Shown here piece by piece: positions 54,054 to 62,466 of a stretch of 64,000 nt of DNA. A program made the translations under genes and the position numbers. The notes beneath the pieces are model-generated. The model did no database searches, was not told where the DNA came from, and was given only the letters and a program-made list of their open reading frames with translations. Numbering within the stretch: the first letter of the stretch is position 1; each line of letters opens with the position of its first letter. This stretch comes from Pelagimonas sp. (GTDB taxonomy: Bacteria; Pseudomonadota; Alphaproteobacteria; Rhodobacterales; Rhodobacteraceae): positions 1 through 64,000 of the forward strand of contig JAOARX010000034.1 of NCBI GenBank assembly GCA_025210345.1, in the 5' to 3' direction.

Positions 54054-54073
54054 TTGATTGACTGACCAATCAA
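54054..54073. promoter_or_regulatory. Inverted repeat resembling a BetI operator upstream of choX
   Basis: TTGATTG and CAATCAA form a perfect 7-bp inverted repeat with a 6-base spacer (ACTGAC), ending 32 bases before the choX start. BetI (TetR family) represses choline and betaine genes through such TTGATTG-type palindromes. No betI gene is in the window, so the link is inferred from the target gene and the motif. Confidence 0.6.
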
Positions 54074-54105
54074 TAAAAACGACGATGTTCTCAGGGAGAG
54101 ACCAA

Positions 54106-55023
54106 ATGAAAACCACCATGACCGCCATCGCGCTGTGCCTGAGCGCGGGGACCGCTTTTGCCGCATGTGACAGTGTGACCTTCTCGGATGTGGGCTGGAC
54201 CGACATCACCGCCACAACCGCCGCGACAACCACCGTGCTGCAGGCGCTGGGCTATGAGACCGATATCAAAGTGCTGTCGGTTCCGGTGACCTATACCTCG
54301 CTGGCGAATGGCGATGTGGATGTGTTCCTGGGCAACTGGATGCCCACCATGGAGGCCGATATCGCCCCCTACCGTGAGGCGGGCAACGTTGAAACCGTGC
54401 GCACCAATCTGACCGGTGCGAAATACACGCTGGCGGTGAACAAGGTCGCGGCGGATCTGGGCATCAAGGATTTCGCAGACATCGCCAAACACGCGGACGC
54501 GCTTGACGGCAAGATCTATGGCATCGAGCCGGGCAATGACGGCAACCGCCTGATCCAATCGATGATCGACGCGGACGCCTTTGGCATGAAAGACCTTGAA
54601 GTGGCCGAAAGCAGCGAGCAGGGCATGCTGGCACAGGTTGCGCGCGCCAGCAAAAAGGACGAACCCATTGTCTTCCTGGGGTGGGAACCCCACCCGATGA
54701 ACGCCAACTTTGAGATGTCTTACCTGACCGGTGGCGACGACTATTTTGGCCCGAACCTGGGCGGCGCCGTGGTTGACACCAACACCCGCGCGGGGTTCTC
54801 GGCGGAATGCCCGAACGTTGGCAAGCTGTTGACCAACCTTGAATTCTCGCTGGCGATGGAAAATGAAATCATGGGTGCGATCCTGAATGACGGCGAAGAA
54901 CCCGCCAAAGCGGCAAGCGCATGGCTGGCTGCGAACCCGGATGCCTTCATGGGGTGGCTGGACGGCGTGACCACCAAGGATGGTGGCGATGCGGTGGCCG
55001 CAGTCAAAGCAGCCCTGAACTGA
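54106..55023 (+). CDS. choX: Choline ABC transporter substrate-binding protein (ChoX-type)
   Basis: A 305-residue periplasmic binding protein with signal peptide MKTTMTAIALCLSAGTAFAA. ChoX-type blocks include VGWTDITATTAATTTVLQAL, DVFLGNWMPTMEADIAPYRE and FLGWEPHPMNANFEMSYLTG. The WMPT and WEPHPMN segments carry the aromatic and other residues that box the quaternary ammonium head. ATG 54106 follows AGGGAGAGACC. Choline or a close analogue is the likely ligand. It is separated from choW by a LysE gene. Confidence 0.93.
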   Translation: MKTTMTAIALCLSAGTAFAACDSVTFSDVGWTDITATTAATTTVLQALGYETDIKVLSVPVTYTSLANGDVDVFLGNWMPTMEADIAPYREAGNVETVRTNLTGAKYTLAVNKVAADLGIKDFADIAKHADALDGKIYGIEPGNDGNRLIQSMIDADAFGMKDLEVAESSEQGMLAQVARASKKDEPIVFLGWEPHPMNANFEMSYLTGGDDYFGPNLGGAVVDTNTRAGFSAECPNVGKLLTNLEFSLAMENEIMGAILNDGEEPAKAASAWLAANPDAFMGWLDGVTTKDGGDAVAAVKAALN

Positions 55024-55029
55024 TCTGAC

Positions 55030-55062
55030 GGGCGCGTTGGGAGCATCCTGACGCGCCCTTTT
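55030..55062 (+). terminator. Terminator or attenuator between choX and the LysE gene
   Basis: The perfect 8-bp stem GGGCGCGT/ACGCGCCC, with a 13-base loop, is followed by four T residues. It would make the binding protein more abundant than the transporter genes downstream, which is a common arrangement for ABC operons. Confidence 0.8.
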
Positions 55063-55080
55063 CATGCGCGGATTCTGGCC

Positions 55081-55701
55081 ATGCCCGTTACCCTTTCCTT
55101 GATGCTGCTGTTCGTGCCAGCCTGTTTTGCGCTGAATATCGCGCCGGGGCCGAACAACGTGCTGGCCTTTGCCAATGCCTCGCGCCAGGGTTTTTGGGCG
55201 GCGATGATCGGTGGGCTTGGTCGCGTGGCGCCGTTTGCAGTGATGATCGTGCTGGTGGGCGTGGGGCTGGGGGCCATTCTGGCTGCCTCTGAGACGCTAT
55301 ATCTGGCGGTCAAGCTGCTGGGCGCGGGGTATCTGGCCTATGTGGGCTGGCGCATGTGGCGTGCGCCTCGGCCTGTGCCGAGCGAAACAACCGCGCCCGC
55401 GCCGCTGCGCACCCTGATCCGGCGCGATTTTCTGATTGCGATTGGAAACCCCAAGGCCATCGCTATCTTTACTGCGTTTTTCCCGCAATTCACCGATCTG
55501 AGCCAGCCGCTTGCGCCGCAATATGCGGTTCTAGGCCTGGCGTTTTTGGTGCTCGAGGTGCTTGCGGTGGCGCTTTATGCCGGGCTTGGCGCCTGGCTGC
55601 ACGGCTTTCTCACACCCATCAGGCTGCATCGCCTGAATCGCGGGGTGGGGGGCTTTTTGATCTTTTCGGGCGCAACGCTGGCCCTAAGCGAGAGGCACTG
55701 A
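55081..55701 (+). CDS. LysE/RhtB-family exporter inside the choline operon
   Basis: A 206-residue inner-membrane protein of about six spans: LSLMLLFVPACFALNIAPGP, NNVLAFANASRQGFWAAMIG, IAIGNPKAIAIFTAFFPQFT with the family's conserved NPKAI block. It begins after a hairpin and ends 2 bases before the choW start, so it is co-transcribed with choW and choV. Its cargo is unknown. In most relatives the cho genes have no such gene between them, as far as general knowledge goes. Confidence 0.88.
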   Translation: MPVTLSLMLLFVPACFALNIAPGPNNVLAFANASRQGFWAAMIGGLGRVAPFAVMIVLVGVGLGAILAASETLYLAVKLLGAGYLAYVGWRMWRAPRPVPSETTAPAPLRTLIRRDFLIAIGNPKAIAIFTAFFPQFTDLSQPLAPQYAVLGLAFLVLEVLAVALYAGLGAWLHGFLTPIRLHRLNRGVGGFLIFSGATLALSERH

Positions 55702-55703
55702 GT

Positions 55704-56534
55704 GTGAACTGGTTGACCGAGACAAAAATACCGGTGGGAAAGTGGATCGCGGGGGGCTTTGACTGGCTGACCGATGCATTTGGCCCGTTCTTCGATGCCG
55801 TAGACGACATCCTGAGCAATGGGATCGACGGCTTTCTGTGGCTGCTTCAGGCTCCGCCTGCAATTGTGATCGTGGCGCTGTTCGCCGCGCTTACGTTCTA
55901 TCTGCAACGCAGCTGGGCGCGGGTGGCCGTGGTGGTTGCGTGCTTTATGTACGTGCTGAACCAGGGCTATTGGGAAGAGACCACCGAAAGCCTGACGCTG
56001 ATCTTTTTCGCGGTGATCTTTTGCATGGGTGTCGGGGTGCCCATTGGGATCTATGCCGCGCATAGACCCAAGTTCTTCAAGGCGATCCTGCCTGTGTTGG
56101 ACATGATGCAGACCATTCCGACTTTTGTGTACCTGATCCCGATGATCGTGCTGTTTGGTATCGGCATGGTGCCGGGGCTGGTGGCGACGTTTATCTTTGT
56201 GTTGCCCGCTCCGATCCGCCTGACCCAACTGGGGGTGAGCCAGGTGCCGCAATCCCTGACCGAAGCGGGGCAGGCCTTTGGGGCGACGCGGTTTCAGACG
56301 CTGTGGAAGATTGAGCTTCCCAGCGCCTTTCCGCAGATCATGACCGGGCTGAACCAGACGATCATGCTGTCCCTGTCGATGGTGGTGATCGCAGCGCTGG
56401 TGGGGGCCGATGGTCTTGGTGTGCCGGTGGTGCGCGCGCTGAACACGGTGAATGCAAGCCTTGGATTTGAAAGCGGATTGGTGATCGTGGCCGTGGCCAT
56501 CGCACTGGACCGCATGCTGCGAGTGGAGCGCTAA
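55704..56534 (+). CDS. choW: Choline ABC transporter permease (ChoW/ProW-type)
   Basis: A 276-residue permease starting with GTG at 55704 (VNWLTETKIPVGKWIAGG). It has a large periplasmic-type N-terminal region and about six spans (VALFAALTFYLQRSWARVAV, LIFFAVIFCMGVGVPIGIYA, MIVLFGIGMVPGLVATFIFV). The EAA-type coupling loop is LTEAGQAFGATRFQTLWKIE. It pairs with the ATPase that follows, and with ChoX upstream. Confidence 0.92.
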   Translation: MNWLTETKIPVGKWIAGGFDWLTDAFGPFFDAVDDILSNGIDGFLWLLQAPPAIVIVALFAALTFYLQRSWARVAVVVACFMYVLNQGYWEETTESLTLIFFAVIFCMGVGVPIGIYAAHRPKFFKAILPVLDMMQTIPTFVYLIPMIVLFGIGMVPGLVATFIFVLPAPIRLTQLGVSQVPQSLTEAGQAFGATRFQTLWKIELPSAFPQIMTGLNQTIMLSLSMVVIAALVGADGLGVPVVRALNTVNASLGFESGLVIVAVAIALDRMLRVER

Positions 56535-56535
56535 G

Positions 56536-57537
56536 ATGACGGCTGTTGTTTTTGACAATGTTTCAATCGTGTTCGGCGAAGACCCGCAGGCGGCTTTGCC
56601 CTTGATGGATGCGGGACAGGACCGGGCACAGGTGCAAAAGGCGACCGGACAGGTGCTGGGTGTGCACAACTGTTCGTTGTCGGTCGAAGAAGGCGAGATC
56701 CTTGTTCTGATGGGGCTGTCCGGGTCCGGGAAATCGACCCTTTTGCGCGCGGTCAACGGGCTGAACCCCGTGGTACGTGGTGGTGTGACAGTCCACGATG
56801 GCGACTGGCAATGTGACGTGCAGAGCTGTTCGTCCGAGGACCTGCGCCGGGTGCGGCGTGAATGCGTGGGCATGGTGTTTCAGCAATTTGGCCTGTTGCC
56901 CTGGCGCACCGTGCGCGAAAACGTGGGGCTGGGCCTGGAATTGGCCGGCGTGCCAAAGGCGGATCGCGCCGCACGTGTGGACGAACAGTTGGATCTCGTG
57001 CATTTATCAGACTGGGCGGACCGCAAGGTCGGAGAGCTCTCGGGTGGCATGCAACAGCGTGTTGGCCTAGCCCGTGCCTTTGTGACCCAAGCGCCGATCT
57101 TGTTGATGGACGAGCCCTTTTCGGCGCTGGATCCGCTGATCCGAAGCAAACTTCAAGATGAGCTGCTTGATCTGCAACGGGACCTGAAGCGCACCATTAT
57201 TTTCGTAAGCCACGATCTGGACGAAGCGTTCAAGATCGGCAATCGAATTGCCATCATGGAAGGTGGTCGGATCGTGCAGATCGGCACCCCGCGTGAGATC
57301 TTTTCCAACCCGGTGAACGACTATGTGGCGGATTTCGTTGCGAATATGAATCCCTTGGGCGTGCTCACCGCGCGGGACGTGATGGAACCGGGGGACGGGG
57401 GCCCCGAGGTGGATGTTGAGACACCGATCAAGGAAATCATGACCCAGTTGAACGTAGGCAGTGTCACGGTTGTTGAAAACGGTGTGGCCATTGGCCGGGT
57501 CACCTCGCAGAGCCTCGTGGCGCGGTTGACCGGCTGA
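56536..57537 (+). CDS. choV: Choline ABC transporter ATPase (ChoV/ProV-type)
   Basis: A 333-residue ATPase of the OTCN group. Walker A GLSGSGKSTLL, signature LSGGMQQRVGLARAFV, Walker B PILLMDEPFSALDPLI and H-loop FVSHDLDEAFKIGNRIAIM are present. The C-terminus is short (LGVLTARDVMEPGDGG then ITSQ-like VTSQSLVARLTG), shorter than the two-CBS tail of ProV. It starts 1 base after the choW stop and ends the operon. Confidence 0.93.
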   Translation: MTAVVFDNVSIVFGEDPQAALPLMDAGQDRAQVQKATGQVLGVHNCSLSVEEGEILVLMGLSGSGKSTLLRAVNGLNPVVRGGVTVHDGDWQCDVQSCSSEDLRRVRRECVGMVFQQFGLLPWRTVRENVGLGLELAGVPKADRAARVDEQLDLVHLSDWADRKVGELSGGMQQRVGLARAFVTQAPILLMDEPFSALDPLIRSKLQDELLDLQRDLKRTIIFVSHDLDEAFKIGNRIAIMEGGRIVQIGTPREIFSNPVNDYVADFVANMNPLGVLTARDVMEPGDGGPEVDVETPIKEIMTQLNVGSVTVVENGVAIGRVTSQSLVARLTG

Positions 57538-57548
57538 TAGAAATCCTG

Positions 57549-57588
57549 AACCGCCTGGTGCTGCATGGTGTTCAGGCGGTTGTTTCTC
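57549..57588 (+). terminator. Hairpin terminator after choV
   Basis: AACCGCCTG pairs perfectly with CAGGCGGTT around a 15-base loop. The following stretch GTTTCT is only modestly T-rich. It begins 12 bases after the choV stop. Confidence 0.6.
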
Positions 57589-57646
57589 ATGCCCGCCTAT
57601 GCTCCATTCGCGCCATTATAGAATGACACGACATCGGAGTTTGATG

Positions 57647-58000
57647 ATGAAGACCTTTGTAGCGACACTTTTTACAGTCGCAGCGCTTGGTTTTGCCTTG
57701 CCTGCACAGGCCGAAAAAATGTCGGGCCAAGAAGTGGCCGGGCTGTTTTCACAGGGAAAGATAGCCTTTAAAGCGGGCAGCCGTTGGCAGACAAAGCCCA
57801 ATGGGCGGTATGTTTTTAGGCATGGAAGCGCAAAAGAAGAGGGGACGTTCAAGATTCTGGCGAACGGAGATGTGCATATTCTAGATGAAAGATCGGGTAA
57901 GACCATAAAGTTCTATTTCGACAAAGAGAGCGATGGTATTCCGGCGTTGATCTATTTGAACGGTCCCGGCAAAGGGAAACGCTATCCAATCAAACCTTGA
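57647..58000 (+). CDS. Small exported protein, function unknown
   Basis: A 117-residue protein with signal peptide MKTFVATLFTVAALGFALPA, cleavage near AQA-E. The mature part, QEVAGLFSQGKIAFKAGSRW, YVFRHGSAKEEGTFKILANG and LNGPGKGKRYPIKP, has no clear domain that I recognise. It is a beta-rich small periplasmic protein with a WQTK-type turn. It is preceded by GGAG and faces the convergent enoyl-CoA hydratase gene across paired hairpins. Confidence 0.75.
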   Translation: MKTFVATLFTVAALGFALPAQAEKMSGQEVAGLFSQGKIAFKAGSRWQTKPNGRYVFRHGSAKEEGTFKILANGDVHILDERSGKTIKFYFDKESDGIPALIYLNGPGKGKRYPIKP

Positions 58001-58092
58001 GGTTGCACATTTGAGGGAAGAGTGATGCCAGTTCTTCCTGTGACCTCAAGGACGTCGGTCGCTGGCGCATAGCGCTAGATCCCGAAGGGAGT

Positions 58093-58113
58093 AAGGCCGT
58101 TTCAAACGGCCTT
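58093..58113. terminator. Near-perfect palindrome in the convergent intergenic region
   Basis: AAGGCCGTTT and AAACGGCCTT are exact inverses around one C. It lies 3 bases before a second hairpin, between the small exported protein and the converging enoyl-CoA hydratase gene. It may act as a first bidirectional terminator. Confidence 0.55.
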
Positions 58114-58116
58114 GCT

Positions 58117-58140
58117 AAGCGCCTTGATAAGGCGCTTTTC
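58117..58140. terminator. Bidirectional terminator between convergent genes
   Basis: AAGCGCCTT/AAGGCGCTT with a GAT loop is followed by TTTT on the plus strand and preceded by A-rich sequence on the other. It directly abuts the enoyl-CoA hydratase stop, and serves both transcripts. Confidence 0.75.
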
Positions 58141-58753
58141 ACCCGGTCTCGATCATGCGTTTGATCGCACTGGCGTGCTCTGGTGTCGCTGCCAGGACCG
58201 CTTCTGAAAGCTCGCGTGCGGCCTCGATCACATCGCCGTCGGTGATGTGATCGACAAGACCCCAGGTCATGGCTTCTTCTACGGGCACCTTCTGACCGGC
58301 CATCAGGATCATCTTGGCGCGGGCGGGGCCAATAAGTTTGGCAAGTCGCGCGGGATCCGAGGGTTGTGGCAGATAGCCCAGTTTCATCACTGGATAGAAC
58401 GTCTTGGCCCCCGGCCTGGCGATGCGCAAATCGCAGGCCAGCACCATCCCCATCGCGCCACCGGCAGCCGTGCCATTCATGGCGCAAATGCTGAGCCCCT
58501 TGAAATTTGCAATCGCGCCGGACAGACGCTCCCATAGAGGGGACGTGGCCAGCCCCGCCTTTGCAGCCTCCAGATCCGCCCCGGCCGAGAACACCTTGCC
58601 CGCGCCGGTGAATATCAACACCCGCGCCGCGCCCTGTGCGTCCAGAGCGATGTCGCCTAGGTGTTCCAGCATGTCTGGTGTCAGTGAATTCGCCTTGTCC
58701 TGCCGGTCAATGGTTGCAATCCAAACGCCGTCGTCTTTGGTCAGTGAGATCAT
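58139..58753 (-). CDS. Enoyl-CoA hydratase/isomerase family protein
   Basis: A 204-residue crotonase-fold protein. The oxyanion-hole motifs are VFSAGADLEAAKAGL and ICAMNGTAAGGAMGMVLACD. The usual catalytic Glu pair is only partly evident: GGAMGM replaces the typical GGGxxL/E block, so chemistry may differ from classic hydratases. At 204 residues it is shorter than typical (about 260), ending with TPEHASAIKRMIETG. It overlaps the upstream SDR gene by 4 bases. Confidence 0.82.
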   Translation of the reverse strand: MISLTKDDGVWIATIDRQDKANSLTPDMLEHLGDIALDAQGAARVLIFTGAGKVFSAGADLEAAKAGLATSPLWERLSGAIANFKGLSICAMNGTAAGGAMGMVLACDLRIARPGAKTFYPVMKLGYLPQPSDPARLAKLIGPARAKMILMAGQKVPVEEAMTWGLVDHITDGDVIEAARELSEAVLAATPEHASAIKRMIETG

Positions 58754-59499
58754 GTCAGCCCTACCTGTGCTCGAATGCCTTCATCGCGCAGCGAAATTTC
58801 GCCACCCAGATGCGCATCTGCACCGGTTCCCACCATCCAGACAAGGGCCTTTGCCACCCATTCAGGGGGAATGTGATCACTCCAGTCCAACTGGCTGACC
58901 GGGTTGATGCCCGAGGCTTTGATTTCACGTTGCATCTGGGTGGCCACGGTGCCGGGTGAAAGGGAAATCGCCCGGATGCCCCGGTCGCGGTATTCCTTGT
59001 CCGCCATACGTGTCAGCATCAAGGCCCCGGCTTTGGACGAGCAATAGCTTGACCAAGCTTCGACCGGGCCATGGGCCGCGCCCGACCCAATGGTCAGAAT
59101 AGACCCACCTCCGTTTTCCAACATCACCGGAAGCGCGGCGCGCATGCCGTGAAACACACCCTTGAGGTTGATGTCGATCACCTCGCCCCAGGCGTCGGGA
59201 TCGGCTTCGGCCATATGGCTGATGGGTTCGATCACACCGGCGTTGTTGACCAGAATATCAAGGCTGCCGTGGGCGGTCAGGCAGTTGCGCACCGCTTGCT
59301 CCATCTCCCAATAGCGGGCAATGTCGCAGGGAATCGCCACGGCCTGCTGGCCGATGTCCCCGGCCAGATCAGCAATTGGATCGGCCGAGCGCGCCACCAG
59401 CGCCACCTTGGCCCCCGCACCGGCAAATTCCCGCGCAGCCTCTGCCCCGATCCCACGGCTTGCGCCGGTGATCATGACCGTTTTTCCGCTCAGATCCAT
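58750..59499 (-). CDS. Short-chain dehydrogenase/reductase
   Basis: A 249-residue classical SDR. NAD(P)-binding GASRGIGAEAAREFAG, the NNAGVIEPISHM motif and the catalytic Tyr in WSSYCSSKAGALMLTRMA are present. The catalytic Ser precedes it (LTIGSGAAHG). It is probably paired in function with the crotonase-fold protein, whose gene it overlaps. The substrate is unknown. Confidence 0.88.
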   Translation of the reverse strand: MDLSGKTVMITGASRGIGAEAAREFAGAGAKVALVARSADPIADLAGDIGQQAVAIPCDIARYWEMEQAVRNCLTAHGSLDILVNNAGVIEPISHMAEADPDAWGEVIDINLKGVFHGMRAALPVMLENGGGSILTIGSGAAHGPVEAWSSYCSSKAGALMLTRMADKEYRDRGIRAISLSPGTVATQMQREIKASGINPVSQLDWSDHIPPEWVAKALVWMVGTGADAHLGGEISLRDEGIRAQVGLT

Positions 59500-59622
59500 G
59501 ATTTCCCCTCAGCTTGTCTCGTAAATGACGTCAAGTGACTTAAGTATGGTATACACCCCTTGCCCTTACGCTAGCAGGCGCAGAGACTAAGGGGAATGAT
59601 TTGACCGACAGAGAGGTATAAG

Positions 59623-61146
59623 ATGTCTCGTTTTTCAACAGCTTCCGCATTGGCCCTATTGGTGGGCGCCGCGCCCGCATTTGCAGATGTCACGCCTCAG
59701 CAGGTGTGGGATGATCTGGAAACCTATATGCAGAAGTTCGGCTATGAGGTGACCGCGACCGAAGCCATGAGCGGGAGTACACTGACCGTTAGCGATATCT
59801 CCATGTCCATGAGCTTTCCCGAAGATGCGGGCGCCTTTGAAGTCACCGCCAGCGAAATGAGCTTTACCGATCAAGGGGATGGCACCGTTCTGGTTGACCT
59901 GCCCGCCAATCTGCCCATGACCATGAAAGGCGTCGAAGACGGCGATGACATGCTGGATATGGTCATGACCATCGGTCAGACCGGCATGCGCATGGTGGTG
60001 TCGGGTGAGCCGAACAACCTGACCTATTCCTACAGCGCCGATGAGATGAGCGTCACGATCGACGAACTGACTGCCGAAGGCGAAACCCTGTCAGGCGACG
60101 ATTTCACCTTTACCTATGCGCTGGGCATGATGAGCGGCGTGTCGACCGTGACCCGCGACGCCAAGATGCAAAAGGTGGTGCAGGATATGCAGGCCTTGAC
60201 CGGCAGCCTGATGCTTAAGGCGAAGGACCCGGATTCGGGTGACAACATTGATTTCACCGGCAATTACAAATCGCTGGTGATGAATGGCGAAACCACCATC
60301 CCAATGAATGCGGATATGAGCGATCCGGCAAACATCCTGGCATCCGGTCTGGGCGGGTACGCCCATTTGGCGCATGGCGGCAGTGAGCTGAACTTTGCCG
60401 TCACCGGGGATGAGCCCGTCAGCGGCACCATGACGTCAACCTCTGGTAAGATCGATGTGGGCTTTTCCGAAGACGGGATCAGCTATGATGTGGGGGGTAC
60501 GGGAACCAATATGACCGTGCAGGGGCCGATGCCCTTCCCAGTGAGCATGGCGATGGAGGAAAGCGGTTTTACCTTGGTCTTGCCGACCAAAGCCGGTGCA
60601 GGCGAACAGGATGCGAAATTGTCCATGTTGTTCAAGGGCTTTACCATGGATGACATGCTGTGGATGCTGGTCGATGGCGGCAATGTTCTGCCCCGTGACC
60701 CGGCCACCATTTCGCTGGACCTGGATGCCAAGGTGACACCGCTGCTGAACATCTTTGACACCCAGGCCATGGAAGAGTTCGAAGCCACCGCCGGCAGCGA
60801 TGAATTGCCCGCCGAGATCAACTCGCTCAAGCTGAGCAACCTGTTGGTTGAGGCCGTCGGCGCCAAGATCGCGGGTGACGGCGCGTTCACCTTTGACAAC
60901 TCGGACCTCGAAACCTTTGATGGTATGCCGCGCCCCACTGGCAAGGTGAATCTGAGCGCCGAGGGTGTGAACGGACTGCTGGACAAGCTGATCGAGATGG
61001 GGATCATGTCGCAACAAGACGCTGGCGGCATGCGCATGATGATGGCCATGTTCACCGTCCCCGGCGATGCCGAAGACACCATGACCTCTGTTCTTGAAAT
61101 CAACGATCAGGGCCACGTTCTGGCCAACGGTCAGCGTCTGCAGTAA
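59623..61146 (+). CDS. DUF2125 exported protein
   Basis: A 507-residue protein with signal peptide MSRFSTASALALLVGAAPAF, cleavage near AFA-D. The mature protein has a long all-beta pattern rich in Met, Thr and Asp (VTATEAMSGSTLTVSDISMS, EMSFTDQGDGTVLVDLPANL, NLLVEAVGAKIAGDGAFTFD). It matches the DUF2125 family of alphaproteobacterial envelope proteins of unknown function. ATG 59623 follows AGAGGT. It ends with a strong terminator. Confidence 0.85.
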   Translation: MSRFSTASALALLVGAAPAFADVTPQQVWDDLETYMQKFGYEVTATEAMSGSTLTVSDISMSMSFPEDAGAFEVTASEMSFTDQGDGTVLVDLPANLPMTMKGVEDGDDMLDMVMTIGQTGMRMVVSGEPNNLTYSYSADEMSVTIDELTAEGETLSGDDFTFTYALGMMSGVSTVTRDAKMQKVVQDMQALTGSLMLKAKDPDSGDNIDFTGNYKSLVMNGETTIPMNADMSDPANILASGLGGYAHLAHGGSELNFAVTGDEPVSGTMTSTSGKIDVGFSEDGISYDVGGTGTNMTVQGPMPFPVSMAMEESGFTLVLPTKAGAGEQDAKLSMLFKGFTMDDMLWMLVDGGNVLPRDPATISLDLDAKVTPLLNIFDTQAMEEFEATAGSDELPAEINSLKLSNLLVEAVGAKIAGDGAFTFDNSDLETFDGMPRPTGKVNLSAEGVNGLLDKLIEMGIMSQQDAGGMRMMMAMFTVPGDAEDTMTSVLEINDQGHVLANGQRLQ

Positions 61147-61165
61147 GGCGTTCGTGGTTTTATCT

Positions 61166-61197
61166 AAAAGGGCGGGGGATGATCCCCGCCCTTTTTG
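61166..61197 (+). terminator. Strong Rho-independent terminator after the DUF2125 gene
   Basis: A 12-bp stem AAAAGGGCGGGG/CCCCGCCCTTTT with loop GATGAT is followed by a T tract. It begins 20 bases after the stop codon. Confidence 0.9.
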
Positions 61198-61233
61198 TTT
61201 GCGCCCACAGTCGGAATGGGTTTGGCTGGGCGC

Positions 61234-62466
61234 ATGACCACCTTGGCTGCAAACCGCAATTACCGCTTCTTTTTCTCGGCCTCCGCCGTGTCGAACCTTG
61301 GGGATGGGGTGGGGGCCTTGGCCTTTCCCTGGCTTGCGACGCTGTTAACACGGGATGCGTCTTTGATCGCTCTTGTGGCCTTTGCGACGCGGCTGCCGTG
61401 GTTCCTGTTCTCGGTCCCTGTGGGGGCCTTGGTCGATCGGCGCGATCTGCGACGGCTGATGGTGCAGGCAGATCTGTTCCGGCTGTTGATTTCCCTTGGG
61501 GTGATCGGCGTGATCGCCGCCGCACAGCCCATGGCCACCGTGGGGTCCTGGGCCATTTGGGCCTTGGCGGGGCTGGCGTTCCTGATGGGCAGCGCCGAAG
61601 TGGTGCGCGACAACGCCGCCCAGACTATGCTGCCCCGGGTGGTTTCAGACGATCAGCTTGAGACCGCCAATGGCCAGTTGTGGAGCATCGAAAATGTCAT
61701 GGGGTCCTTCGTGGGGCCACCTTTGGCCGGGGTGCTGATCGCATGGGCGGTGCCGGGGCCATTTTTGCTGAATGCGGTGGTGTTTGGCCTGTCGACCTGG
61801 GCCCTGTGGGTTCTGGCGCTGCCACCGATGCTGCCGCGTGATCATGGGCGGCTGACGCAGGCGATCCGCGAGGGCTGGCGCTATCTTCGGGATCACCTGC
61901 TGCTGTATCGGCTGGCAATCATGCTGGGGTTGATGAACGCCCTGACCATGATGTCGATGACCGTGCTGATCCTGTTTTCCCAAGAGATCCTGGGCCTGAG
62001 CGCGACGGGCCATGGGATACTGCTGACGGCGGGTGCGGCGGGGGGCGTTGCCGGGGGATTGTTTGGCCCACGGCTCACCCGGTTCCTGGGACCGCAGCGC
62101 AGCCTGCATCTGGCGCTGATCGCCGTGATCGTGCCCTATGTCGTCATGGCCTTGACCGGCAGCGCATGGCTGGTGGCCGTGGCGCTGTTTATCGAGATCT
62201 TCGCGGGCACGACCTGGAACATTGTCACTGTGTCGTATCGCCAACGCAGCATTCCACCCGCCCTATTGGGCCGCGTGAATGCGATCTATCGGTTTTTTGG
62301 TTGGGGCATGATGCCGTTTGGGGCGCTCTTGGGGGGATGGATCGTGGATCTGGCGCAGCCGGGGCTGGGGCGCGAGCTGGCGCTGCGCCTGCCCTTTGCC
62401 CTGACCGCGCTGGGTTTTGCGGGTTTGGCCGTATATGGGGTGATGCGGCTGCGGGTCAGGATCTGA
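61234..62466 (+). CDS. MFS transporter
   Basis: A 410-residue protein with about 12 spans. The first MFS half shows PWFLFSVPVGALVDRRDLRR and LVDRRD, the loop 2-3 motif A form. The second half shows LFGPRLTRFLGPQRSLHLAL. A drug or metabolite exporter is likely, in the Bcr/CflA-to-enterobactin-exporter range. ATG 61234 (MTTLAANRNYRFFFSASAVS) is used because an upstream frame would include the terminator at 61166-61197. It converges with the next SDR gene, overlapping by 11 bases. Confidence 0.85.
   Translation: MTTLAANRNYRFFFSASAVSNLGDGVGALAFPWLATLLTRDASLIALVAFATRLPWFLFSVPVGALVDRRDLRRLMVQADLFRLLISLGVIGVIAAAQPMATVGSWAIWALAGLAFLMGSAEVVRDNAAQTMLPRVVSDDQLETANGQLWSIENVMGSFVGPPLAGVLIAWAVPGPFLLNAVVFGLSTWALWVLALPPMLPRDHGRLTQAIREGWRYLRDHLLLYRLAIMLGLMNALTMMSMTVLILFSQEILGLSATGHGILLTAGAAGGVAGGLFGPRLTRFLGPQRSLHLALIAVIVPYVVMALTGSAWLVAVALFIEIFAGTTWNIVTVSYRQRSIPPALLGRVNAIYRFFGWGMMPFGALLGGWIVDLAQPGLGRELALRLPFALTALGFAGLAVYGVMRLRVRI

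Noticed and set aside
55575-56873. 432-codon minus-strand frame opposite the choline permease and ATPase genes
   Set aside because: It lies wholly over three well-supported plus-strand genes and its product has the repetitive His/Arg/Gln composition of antisense frames.
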